Shown here: positions 1 through 7,445 of the stretch, piece by piece
Layout: each line of letters opens with the position of its first letter
Numbering within the stretch: the first letter of the stretch is position 1
From: an uncultured Bacteroidales bacterium
GTDB taxonomy: Bacteria; Bacteroidota; Bacteroidia; Bacteroidales; UBA932
Length of the DNA stretch: 34,151 nt
Direction: 5' to 3'
NCBI GenBank assembly: GCA_947253655.1
Contig: CAMYAE010000023.1
Coordinates: forward strand, 1-34,151
Position numbers and translations under genes: made by a program
Notes under the pieces: model-generated
The model's input: the letters and a program-made list of their open reading frames with translations, nothing else
The model's database searches: none
Told to the model about the DNA's origin: nothing

Positions 1-587
1 ACCAGCAGGTAATAGCCTGCATGGGCAACCATGAGTTCTACAAGTTCTACGACATTGCCAAGCTTAACGACGGCTATTGTCTGGAAATACGTCCTAATGT
101 CCACAGCTATTATAATGCTGTCGTACACATTGGGGACGTCGACTTCATCATAACAACATTGTGGGCCAAGATTCCGCTGAAGGAGGCATATTATACTGAG
201 CAAGCGGTAAGCGACTTCAGGTGCATCATCTTCAATGGAGAACTTATCACGTTTGCGGACTTCAACCGTGAACACGAAAGATGCCTGGCATTTTTGAAAG
301 ACTCTGTTTCAAACAGCAAAGCCGGAAGGAAGATTGTTGTAACACATCATGTACCATCATTCCAGATGCAATGCAACAAGTTCGCCGATAGCCAAGTTAA
401 TGGAGCCTTCACGGTGGAACTGGAAAACTATATCAAGGATAGTGGCATAGATTATTGGATATATGGCCACTCTCACTACAATGTAGATGTCGTGATAGGC
501 AATACCAAATGTGTATCCAATCAGTTAGGGTATGTTTTTCATGGGGAGCATGGGTCTTTCAACCCATGTAAAATCTTCGAAGTATAA
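1..587 (+). CDS. Calcineurin-like metallophosphoesterase, 5'-truncated by window edge
   Basis: This is the C-terminal part of a metallophosphoesterase that hydrolyses a phosphoester with a dinuclear metal centre; the substrate cannot be told. The frame is open from base 3, so the ATG at 21 is internal: it lies directly before the metal-ligand motif GNHE (24-35) and the reading frame continues upstream of it. Downstream are VVTHH (about 331-348) and YGHSH (about 466-480), the remaining histidine ligands of the family. The N-terminal DxH and GDxxD blocks must lie left of the window. About 194 codons are visible. No signal peptide can be judged. The neighbour on the right is convergent and looks unrelated. 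The family is clear from motif order; the specific role is unknown. Confidence 0.85.
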   Translation, partial: QQVIACMGNHEFYKFYDIAKLNDGYCLEIRPNVHSYYNAVVHIGDVDFIITTLWAKIPLKEAYYTEQAVSDFRCIIFNGELITFADFNREHERCLAFLKDSVSNSKAGRKIVVTHHVPSFQMQCNKFADSQVNGAFTVELENYIKDSGIDYWIYGHSHYNVDVVIGNTKCVSNQLGYVFHGEHGSFNPCKIFEV

Positions 588-807
588 GACCACATGAATT
601 TCTCCTTAATATTTTCACACATTTCTCAACAGTAACCTCTCATACTTCAGCAACAGTAGCTGTAGGTGTAAAACGCATACCTTTTCTGCCACAAGATATT
701 GAGCAGGTTTTCCACTTCTTCACCGTTTAGATGCTAACTAACTGAGTATCCGCGATATTCTATGCCGGTGATGTTTGACGATGCCTACATGAAAGAATTG
801 ATGTGAT
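588..807. other. Convergent intergenic region, no supported gene
   Basis: This 220-bp AT-rich gap lies between two convergent genes. I see no convincing terminator hairpin. Two short open stretches look faintly protein-like: 27 codons on the - strand (730 to 647, ending in a stop) and about 22 codons on the + strand ending at the TGA at 804-806. Each is closed upstream by an in-frame stop, so neither can be called a gene. They may be decayed ends of lost genes. Confidence 0.4.
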
Positions 808-2541
808 TTATTTATCTTTCAAAAACCCTTTAGCGGTAAGGAATTCGTAAATCCTTTCCAGATGGGTGTAGGATCCTGTGCCCGGAGAGGCAGTTTTCTG
901 GAAGCAATGATCTCTCTTGGCAAGCGTGTGAAGTTCGCTCTGGATGCCCATGCTCCTCATCTTCTCCCAAGCCTTTACGGAGTTCATGGCAGCCCAGCCG
1001 TCGGAATCCCCATGGATAAACAACATCGGCGCTGTATCCAAATCGAATGAGAATTCAGGAGCCAGGACAGAATCATCTTCATTGCCGCCCTGTAAATTAA
1101 CATTGTCCAGACCGTCTGTCAGAGCGTATGCCGGGTATATGCCAATCCCCCACTGCACCTTGCATGAGATTTTATCTATACCGTCTATCCGATGATAGGC
1201 TTGATGCCTTGAAGAGGTTACTCCCATAAGGGTCATGTGCCCTCCGGCAGAACTGCCCATAATGCCGATTCTGTCTGGATCCAACCCTCTTGAGGCCGCC
1301 TCGCTGCGAACAATCTTTATTGTACGCTGCAAGTCCTGCCAAGCTGTGGTATGCTTGCTCAAGCCGGTAACGGGACGCGGGGTCCGGTATTTCAATGTGA
1401 CTACGGTAATACCTAAGGAGTTCAGATAACGCCTTGCCGGAGCCACCTCGAAGCTTTCAGGACCGTTGTAATTATAACTGCCGCCGGAATATATTATCTG
1501 GATCGCCTTAGTAGATAACTTTGCAGGAATATGCCACTCCAGATAAGGTTTGCATTGATTGGGTTGAACATCCGGCATTTTACCTTCCGGCCAAACATCT
1601 TCCGTAATATGCTCCGCCCTGTCGGAATCGCTTGCAAAACGGGACAGAAGAGGTACCTCCGGCTCAATTTCACCCATATAACCCATTTGTTTCATAAATT
1701 CCACAGCTCTCTCGAAACCGAAAGCCCCATGGCCTTTATCAGGATAAAGGTGAAGTTCAGCAGGAATTTTCATCCTCCTTAACTGCCTATAAATCAAGGT
1801 AGAGCCATTTGGGGAATATGGATCGTTTCCCCCATGATGCAAGCTCATAGGGCATGTCTTTTCGTCAAATTTGAAAACTTTGCTCAGACCGACGTCGGTA
1901 CCGTAGCCGTCGCGCGTAGCTTCTCCCGTCTCCCCGTCAGTGGTAATATAGGCCGGGGCATTCACAATCGCCCAATTGATATGGCAAGGCACATTGTCAA
2001 TTTTGTCAATCGGCTCGTATGCAGGAGTCTGCGAACTCGTAGCGAGCAAGACGGCAAGGTGGGAGCCGGCAGACATGGAAATCGTGCCGATCTTCTCAGG
2101 GTCATATCCTCGCTTTTCCGCCTCGGCACGCACCATTCTCACGGCACGCTGGCCATCCTCCCAGGCTGTCTGATATATAGGAAGCCCAACCGGACGAGGC
2201 GTGCGATAAACGAAATTCACACATTGGAAACCCAAGTCCGTCAACTTTTTACGCCACATATCCACAAGACCGACATCACAGCAGTTGTAATATCCGCCGC
2301 CTGATATAAGAATCATACACGACCCGTTACGTGCATTTTCTGCAGGAGCGTCATACCATTCAAGATATGCTACCCTATGTTTATTCGGATTGAAACCTTT
2401 GGCCCGAGCCTCATCAGTCATTGCGGCAATCTGTCCGTCTTGACTGTCAGGCATTTTACCCTTTGGCCACACCGCTTCCCTCTCCCAGCCGAAAGCCGTC
2501 AATGAAACGGATAAAAGAAAAAGTACAACAAATCTTTTCAT
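808..2541 (-). CDS. Secreted tandem alpha/beta hydrolase (two esterase/acetylesterase-like domains)
   Basis: The 577-residue protein starts with a signal peptide (about residues 1-18, hydrophobic core VVLFLLSVSLTAF) and contains two homologous hydrolase domains. Domain 1 (about 20-290) has an oxyanion segment SGGGYYN, nucleophile S157 in SMSAG, D240 in HGGND and H271 in KGHGAF. Domain 2 (about 310-577) has SGGSYNYN, nucleophile S431 in GSSAGG, D514 in HGDSDG and H545 in RDHCF. Both domains begin with WPxGKMPD and share YRTPRPV and a similar DPxxIG approach to the nucleophile, which indicates an internal duplication. The fold is that of BD-FAE-like and acetyl-esterase enzymes, which often deacylate plant polysaccharides in gut Bacteroidales; substrate and export route are inferred. 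A promoter lies upstream. No polysaccharide-utilisation genes are adjacent. Confidence 0.85.
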   Translation of the reverse strand: MKRFVVLFLLSVSLTAFGWEREAVWPKGKMPDSQDGQIAAMTDEARAKGFNPNKHRVAYLEWYDAPAENARNGSCMILISGGGYYNCCDVGLVDMWRKKLTDLGFQCVNFVYRTPRPVGLPIYQTAWEDGQRAVRMVRAEAEKRGYDPEKIGTISMSAGSHLAVLLATSSQTPAYEPIDKIDNVPCHINWAIVNAPAYITTDGETGEATRDGYGTDVGLSKVFKFDEKTCPMSLHHGGNDPYSPNGSTLIYRQLRRMKIPAELHLYPDKGHGAFGFERAVEFMKQMGYMGEIEPEVPLLSRFASDSDRAEHITEDVWPEGKMPDVQPNQCKPYLEWHIPAKLSTKAIQIIYSGGSYNYNGPESFEVAPARRYLNSLGITVVTLKYRTPRPVTGLSKHTTAWQDLQRTIKIVRSEAASRGLDPDRIGIMGSSAGGHMTLMGVTSSRHQAYHRIDGIDKISCKVQWGIGIYPAYALTDGLDNVNLQGGNEDDSVLAPEFSFDLDTAPMLFIHGDSDGWAAMNSVKAWEKMRSMGIQSELHTLAKRDHCFQKTASPGTGSYTHLERIYEFLTAKGFLKDK

Positions 2542-2573
2542 ATTATTATTTATTAAACATTTTCACGCCCGCA

Positions 2574-2581
2574 CAAACATA
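2574..2581 (-). promoter_or_regulatory. -7 box TATGTTTG for the tandem hydrolase gene
   Basis: TATGTTTG on the - strand matches the Bacteroidota consensus TAnnTTTG and lies 32 nt upstream of the start codon at 2541. No good -33 TTTG is placed correctly, so this is a motif match only. Confidence 0.5.
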
Positions 2582-2684
2582 CAAAAATCAAGCCGACACG
2601 ACTATATTGAGATATTTAACAGATACGGCGACGTTGATGCCAAGGACAGGTTCACTCTACTTTATATGACAAAATGAAATTTTA

Positions 2685-2714
2685 TTGCAGACGGGGAATT
2701 TTTGTATAAATTTG
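2685..2714 (+). promoter_or_regulatory. Promoter of the tyrS-rbfA-permease operon
   Basis: TTG at 2685-2687, a 19-nt spacer and TAAATTTG at 2707-2714 fit the Bacteroidota -33/-7 promoter. Transcription would start near 2719. This rules out the in-frame TTG at 2702 as the tyrS start and supports the ATG at 2735. Confidence 0.65.
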
Positions 2715-2734
2715 TAGTATTATATCAAAGCACA

Positions 2735-4027
2735 ATGAAAAATTTTGTTGAGGAACTTAAATGGAGGGGCATGATTCAGGACATCATGCCGGGAACTGAG
2801 GAGAAATTGATGGAAGGTCCGGCGGCGGCATACGTAGGGATAGACCCTACAGCAGATTCGCTGCACATCGGACATCTTGTCAGCATAATGATACTAAGGC
2901 ACTTCCAAGAGTGTGGCCATAAGCCTTTTGCCCTCGTAGGAGGAGCTACGGGCATGATTGGAGACCCTTCAATGAAGTCGACGGAGAGAAACCTGCTCGA
3001 CGAGCAGACCCTGAACCACAATGTGGCCTGCATCAAGTCGCAGCTTGCGAGATTTCTTGATTTCGAATCGGATATACCGAACAAGGCCGAGTTGGTGAAC
3101 AATTACGACTGGATGAAAGGCTATTCCTTTCTGAACTTCATCAGAGACATCGGCAAGCACATCACCGTCAATTACATGATGGCTAAAGATTCGGTAAAGA
3201 TGAGGCTGTCCAGAGATTCCTCGGAAGGCATGTCCTTTACGGAATTCAGCTACCAGTTGCTTCAGGGCTACGATTTCCTGTGGCTGTTCGAGCATAAGAA
3301 CTGCGTGCTGCAAATGGGAGGAAGCGACCAATGGGGCAATATCACGACAGGAACCGAACTCATCCGCAGGATGCTCGGAAAAGAGGCTTTTGCACTCACC
3401 TGCCCTCTTATCAGAAAGGCCGACGGCAAGAAATTCGGAAAAACTGAAAAAGGCAATATATGGCTGGACGCAGAAAAGACTTCTCCATACGAATTCTATC
3501 AGTTCTGGCTGAATGTTTCGGACGATGATGCAGAAAAATATATAAGAATCTTCACTCTGCTTGATAAAGGACAGATTGAAGAGGCTACAGCCGAACATAA
3601 ACAAAATCCCGGACTCAGGACACTCCAGAAGTTGCTTGCAAAAGAGATTACTATAATGGTGCACGGGGAGAAAGAGTACGAAAATGCAGTTGCAGCTTCC
3701 TCCATGCTTTTCGGGAACTCCACATCGGAACAACTTAGGAAATTGGACGAGAAGACGTTCCTGTCGGTATTTTCAGGCGTTCCGACATTTGATGTCACGT
3801 CTTCCGAACTGCCTTGCAACATAATTGATTTCCTTTCAGTGAAGACCTCGGTTTTCCCGTCCAAGGGCGAAGCGAGGAAGATGATTCAGGGCAACGGTGT
3901 CAGCCTCAACAAAGACAAGATATCCGATATAAACTATAATGTCAGCGAAGCCGATATTATAGACGGAAAATATATCCTTGCCCAAAAAGGCAAGAAGAAT
4001 TATTTTATAATAAATATATTGAAATAA
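2735..4027 (+). CDS. tyrS: Tyrosyl-tRNA synthetase
   Basis: Class I aminoacyl-tRNA synthetase that charges tRNA-Tyr with tyrosine in the cytoplasm. The HIGH signature appears intact as HIGH at residues 44-47, and the KMSKS loop appears as KFGKT near residue 235. An S4 RNA-binding domain closes the protein (FPSKGEARKMIQ onwards), typical of the bacterial TyrRS. From the ATG at 2735 the protein has 430 residues, the usual length. The frame is open 11 codons further upstream to a TTG, but that start would precede the predicted transcription start. rbfA follows after one base, so the two are surely co-transcribed. Confidence 0.97.
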   Translation: MKNFVEELKWRGMIQDIMPGTEEKLMEGPAAAYVGIDPTADSLHIGHLVSIMILRHFQECGHKPFALVGGATGMIGDPSMKSTERNLLDEQTLNHNVACIKSQLARFLDFESDIPNKAELVNNYDWMKGYSFLNFIRDIGKHITVNYMMAKDSVKMRLSRDSSEGMSFTEFSYQLLQGYDFLWLFEHKNCVLQMGGSDQWGNITTGTELIRRMLGKEAFALTCPLIRKADGKKFGKTEKGNIWLDAEKTSPYEFYQFWLNVSDDDAEKYIRIFTLLDKGQIEEATAEHKQNPGLRTLQKLLAKEITIMVHGEKEYENAVAASSMLFGNSTSEQLRKLDEKTFLSVFSGVPTFDVTSSELPCNIIDFLSVKTSVFPSKGEARKMIQGNGVSLNKDKISDINYNVSEADIIDGKYILAQKGKKNYFIINILK

Positions 4028-4028
4028 A

Positions 4029-4376
4029 ATGGACATTAAACAGAGCACGAGACAGTTACAAGTATCAAGAGAAATTCAGAAAGCCCTTGCAGAAATAATC
4101 CGCAGCAAGGGTATGGCAACATTTGACGGTGCAATGGTTACTGTCAGCGAAGTCAGAATCACCCCTGACCTTTCGATAGCGAATGTGTTTGTCAGCGTGT
4201 TTCCATCAGCAAAGGCCGAAGCTGTCATGAAACACCTTTCCGACAACAACAGGGCATATCGCGGCGAGCTCGGAAGGCTGGTAGCAAAGCAGTTACGAAT
4301 TGTACCTGAACTCGTATTCATGCTGGACTCTTCAATAGATTATGCCGAACATATAGACGAACTGCTGAAAAAATAG
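4029..4376 (+). CDS. rbfA: 30S ribosome-binding factor A
   Basis: RbfA is a small KH-fold protein that binds the 30S subunit and helps mature the 5' end of 16S rRNA, notably in the cold. The 115-residue product has the family opening (RQLQVSREIQKALAEI), the central VTVSEVRITPDLSIANVFVSVF strand region and the terminal VPELVFMLDSSIDYAEHIDELL block. It starts one base after the tyrS stop and is followed seven bases later by a permease, so it is the middle gene of an operon. Length and all blocks are normal. Confidence 0.95.
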   Translation: MDIKQSTRQLQVSREIQKALAEIIRSKGMATFDGAMVTVSEVRITPDLSIANVFVSVFPSAKAEAVMKHLSDNNRAYRGELGRLVAKQLRIVPELVFMLDSSIDYAEHIDELLKK

Positions 4377-4382
4377 ATTCCA

Positions 4383-5597
4383 TTGAATCTGCCGCTATTC
4401 ATAGCAGTCCGGTATCTTTTCGCGAAGAAGTCTCACAATGTGATAAATATCATCTCCGCGATAAGTGCCGTAGGCATGGCAATCGGCACAGCCGCTCTGA
4501 TAATAATCCTTTCGGTATATAACGGCTTCGACGGCATCGTAAAACAGTCTCTCGACAATATAGAGCCGGATATTCTTATCTCCCCCAAAAAAGGAAAGGT
4601 CTTCGTACCTGATTCGCCTGCATTCGACTGGCTGTATGAGCAGGAAAGCGTCTATAATATATGCAGCGTGCTGCAGGAGAATGTCTATATCAATTACGAC
4701 ACCCATAGCGGAATAGCCAAAGCAAAAGGGGTGGACTCGGTCTATGAAGAAGAGTCGCCCCTTTCCGAACATATCACTGAGGGCGAATTCAAATTGCACA
4801 GGGGCCGGGTAGCCATGGCGGCAGTCGGGGCGGGTCTGGCCTATAAAATGAATATAAGCCCAAGATTTCTTTCTCCCATTAGGATTTATTTTCCGGCCGG
4901 GGACAGGAAGTTTTCCATTTCAAATCCCGCTGCATCCATAGAGGCTGTGGACGTCTTCCCTGCCGGCCTTTTTTCGGTCAATGCCGAAATAGACGATGCA
5001 CTTATAATTGTACCGATTGAGAAAATGCGGGAATTGCTCGGCTACACCGATGAGGTATCTTCGATAGAGGTAAGAATAAGCAAAGACACCGGACTCAAAG
5101 AGTTGCAAAGGCTTATAAAAGAGATGTCGAAAAGGCTGGGACCGGAATATTTAGTCAGAGACAGATTTCGGCAGAATGAATCGCTATATAAAATGATGAA
5201 ATATGAGAAGGCTACGGTGTACCTTATACTCATATTCGTTATAATCATAATAGCTTTCAACATATTCGGCAGCCTGTCCATGCTGATAATCGAAAAGAAG
5301 ACCGATATAAGGACGCTTAGAAGCCTCGGTGCGGACAAAAGGCTAATCCAGCGGATCTTTCTTCTTGAAGGGTGGATGATTTCTTTGCTCGGTCTCATGG
5401 CCGGTCTTGCAATAGGAGTGCTGTTCGTATTCGCCCAGCAGGTTTTCGGCTTCGTAAGGATGCCGGGAAGTTTTACCGTAGCCTCATATCCGGTAATGCT
5501 GAAATGGTCGGATATAGCCATTACAACCGTATGCGTAGCCATTATAGGCTATATTATAGCCCTCCTGCCTACAAGGATGCTACGGAAATATTCCTGA
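4383..5597 (+). CDS. FtsX-like ABC permease, LolC/LolE type
   Basis: Integral inner-membrane permease of the lipoprotein-release type, which in Lol systems extracts lipoproteins for transfer to the outer membrane. The 404-residue protein has one N-terminal membrane segment (about 20-45, NVINIISAISAVGMAIGTAAL), a large periplasmic domain and three C-terminal segments (about 280-300, 330-355 and 380-400), the MacB/FtsX plan. The start is a TTG at 4383: an in-frame stop lies three codons upstream and the conserved family opening (NLPLFIAVRYLFAKKSHN) begins right there. No ATPase partner is adjacent. Its last 29 bases overlap the convergent ATPase gene, so neither gene has its own terminator here. 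Confidence 0.88.
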   Translation: MNLPLFIAVRYLFAKKSHNVINIISAISAVGMAIGTAALIIILSVYNGFDGIVKQSLDNIEPDILISPKKGKVFVPDSPAFDWLYEQESVYNICSVLQENVYINYDTHSGIAKAKGVDSVYEEESPLSEHITEGEFKLHRGRVAMAAVGAGLAYKMNISPRFLSPIRIYFPAGDRKFSISNPAASIEAVDVFPAGLFSVNAEIDDALIIVPIEKMRELLGYTDEVSSIEVRISKDTGLKELQRLIKEMSKRLGPEYLVRDRFRQNESLYKMMKYEKATVYLILIFVIIIIAFNIFGSLSMLIIEKKTDIRTLRSLGADKRLIQRIFLLEGWMISLLGLMAGLAIGVLFVFAQQVFGFVRMPGSFTVASYPVMLKWSDIAITTVCVAIIGYIIALLPTRMLRKYS

Positions 5598-6258
5598 AAC
5601 AGGCCTCAGTTACTTTTTCTGCCGGGCCGTAAACATCAGAGTCTATAAACCTTTTCTCCGTAGATATACCGAAAACTCTCGAACAGATTTTAATGCTGTC
5701 GGAGATGTCATGAGACGAGAAAATGACGGAACAGCCGGAGCGGGAGCATATATCTTTCAATGCCGCCAATACGAAGATCCTATTCTCCACGTCCAAAAAA
5801 GCAGTAGGCTCGTCGAGCAAGATGACACCGGCCTTTCTGGATAAGGCTGAGGCTACGCAGACCTTGCGGAATTCCCCGTCGCTCAATTCAGAGATGTCCT
5901 TGTCGGCGAGCCGGCCCAGATCCAAGGCGTCTATTGCATTATCGATAGAATTTTCATGGCCTTTGCCAAAGTACCGAGGACGCACAGAGGCTCCGTACAG
6001 GCCTGTGCGCATAAACTCTCTTGACGTGAAGCCTTTGACCTTGGAAATCCCGGACGGCATCATAACCACTTCGCAGTCAGGTACGACAGTGCCTGCAAGA
6101 GGCTTTACCAAAGAGGCGAGTGTCCTCAACAATGTGCTTTTCCCTGTGCCGTTAGCCCCGCAAAGCAATATGCACTCCCCCGCACCAATACTGAAAGATA
6201 TACCGGAAACAAGGGGTCTACCGTATCCAATGGTTATATTGTTAGCTGAAAGCATCAT
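5569..6258 (-). CDS. ABC transporter ATP-binding protein, iron-chelate/B12 (FecE/BtuD) type
   Basis: Cytoplasmic ATPase that would power the adjacent FecCD-family permease. The 229-residue protein has Walker A GANGTGKST (34-42), a divergent signature LSDGE (125-129) where LSGGQ is usual, Walker B VILLDE (145-150) followed by the D-loop, and the H-loop histidine in SSHD. The ATG overlaps the permease stop by four bases (ATGA), so the two are translationally coupled. The 3' end overlaps the convergent permease gene by 29 bp. At 229 residues it is shorter than the 250-270 usual for FecE/BtuD. The cargo is unknown: siderophore, haem or cobalamin are all possible. Confidence 0.85.
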   Translation of the reverse strand: MMLSANNITIGYGRPLVSGISFSIGAGECILLCGANGTGKSTLLRTLASLVKPLAGTVVPDCEVVMMPSGISKVKGFTSREFMRTGLYGASVRPRYFGKGHENSIDNAIDALDLGRLADKDISELSDGEFRKVCVASALSRKAGVILLDEPTAFLDVENRIFVLAALKDICSRSGCSVIFSSHDISDSIKICSRVFGISTEKRFIDSDVYGPAEKVTEACFRNISVASL

Positions 6259-7310
6259 TCAATCCTTTTACTTTGTCCCAACAGTATAACGGCGATTATC
6301 GGAATACCTATCAGGGCAATAGTGCTGCCGACCGGGAGCATCACCCCTGTACATTGCGATAATATGTCCCCGGCGACGGCAATCGAGGCACCGACAAGCA
6401 TGGTCATGGGAATAACGTGCCTATGGACAGAAGTCTTCAAGACGGCTCTCGCAATATGAGGGGAGACTATGCCGAGAAAGCCTATCGGTCCGCAGAATGC
6501 GGTTACAGCCCCCGTCATAATGCAACAGCCGAGCATTGACCACAATCTTATTCTCCTCACGGAGGCTCCGGCGGATTCAGCGAACTCGTCACCGAAAAGT
6601 ATAATGTCCAAGCCCTGAGAGTTTGCAATGCACATAACCGTACCTGCCAGCAGTGCCGCTCCCATTAAGAGAATTTCCGTCTTTCCGCAGCCGGAGAAAC
6701 TGCCTGCCGCCCAACTGTAAAACAATTTCAGGCTCTCTTGATTTGCCGAAAATTCAATCAATGACGTTATTGCACTGAAAATAAAGCCGAGCAGAACCCC
6801 GGCAATAAGGAGGATTCCACCGTTTCGTATTTTTCCGGAGAGATAAATTATTATCAAGGACGAAAATACAGCCCCGACGAACGCGGCTGAGGCCATTGTC
6901 ATCCCCGTGGCGAAGCTGCCAGCCTCCGTGACTGCTGAAAGTGAGAGGCCATGAATTGAGATTGCGGCTATTGCAGCTCCTGTGCCTGCTCCTGCACTTA
7001 CTCCCATGATGTGAGGATCGGCGAGAGGATTTCGGAATACGGCCTGCATCTGGACTCCCGACAATGCAAGTAAAGCCCCCGACAGCAGTGCGGCCGCAAC
7101 TCTCGGCACCCTTATCGCCCATACTATATTTAAGGCAATAGCCTGTCTGTCCGACATCATATCAAGCCCTGCCCCTCCTCCTGTCAAAGCCTTTACGGTC
7201 TCAGCAAAACCGAGGCTTGTTCCGCCGACAACTATATCGGCCAGCAAAAGCAATAGAAGAGCTGCCGCCCATAAAACGATCCTGAGATTTCTGCCTGATT
7301 TTTCCAACAC
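6255..7310 (-). CDS. FecCD-family ABC transporter permease (BtuC-like)
   Basis: Polytopic permease of the BtuC/FecCD family, which moves iron chelates, haem or vitamin B12 across the inner membrane. The 351-residue protein has about nine or ten hydrophobic segments and family blocks: GxxLALSGVQMQAVFRNPLADPHIMGVSAGAGTGAA is split over residues 81-115, with the diagnostic NPLADP, then GPIGFLGIVSPHIAR and a final PVGSTIALIGIP region. The start codon is GTG (plus-strand CAC, 7308-7310). The ATPase follows with a 4-base overlap. No substrate-binding protein or TonB-dependent receptor is in the window, so the rest of the system must lie elsewhere. Confidence 0.9.
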   Translation of the reverse strand: MLEKSGRNLRIVLWAAALLLLLLADIVVGGTSLGFAETVKALTGGGAGLDMMSDRQAIALNIVWAIRVPRVAAALLSGALLALSGVQMQAVFRNPLADPHIMGVSAGAGTGAAIAAISIHGLSLSAVTEAGSFATGMTMASAAFVGAVFSSLIIIYLSGKIRNGGILLIAGVLLGFIFSAITSLIEFSANQESLKLFYSWAAGSFSGCGKTEILLMGAALLAGTVMCIANSQGLDIILFGDEFAESAGASVRRIRLWSMLGCCIMTGAVTAFCGPIGFLGIVSPHIARAVLKTSVHRHVIPMTMLVGASIAVAGDILSQCTGVMLPVGSTIALIGIPIIAVILLGQSKRIE

Positions 7311-7330
7311 CTTGCCAATATGATAATTTA

Positions 7331-7338
7331 CAAAATTA
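7331..7338 (-). promoter_or_regulatory. Candidate -7 box TAATTTTG for the FecCD importer pair
   Basis: TAATTTTG on the - strand lies 20 nt upstream of the GTG start of the permease. No TTG stands 19-21 nt further upstream, so support is weak. Confidence 0.35.
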
Positions 7339-7385
7339 ATAAAATAAACGATTGTCGGAAACCGGACAAAATAAAAGTATTTTCG

Positions 7386-7393
7386 TATCTTTG
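7386..7393 (+). promoter_or_regulatory. -7 box TATCTTTG for polA
   Basis: TATCTTTG is an exact match to TAnnTTTG, 52 nt upstream of the polA ATG. A canonical -33 TTG is missing at the expected distance. It predicts a leader of about 48 nt. Confidence 0.55.
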
Positions 7394-7445
7394 AAAGATG
7401 TTGATATTAACTGCACGGCAGTATTCATTATAAGCGACAAGACCG

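Noticed and set aside
588..807. Short protein-like stretches (730-647 on the - strand; the + strand frame ending at 804-806) as genes
   Set aside because: Both are closed by in-frame stops after fewer than 30 codons and have no start, promoter or recognised family.
2702..2734. TTG start of tyrS, 11 codons upstream
   Set aside because: It overlaps the predicted -7 box TAAATTTG (2707-2714) and would precede the transcription start. The ATG at 2735 gives the usual TyrRS length.
2969..3733. 254-codon - strand open frame inside tyrS
   Set aside because: It is antisense to a fully conserved synthetase, has no family resemblance or promoter, and its composition is that of a complementary-strand shadow.
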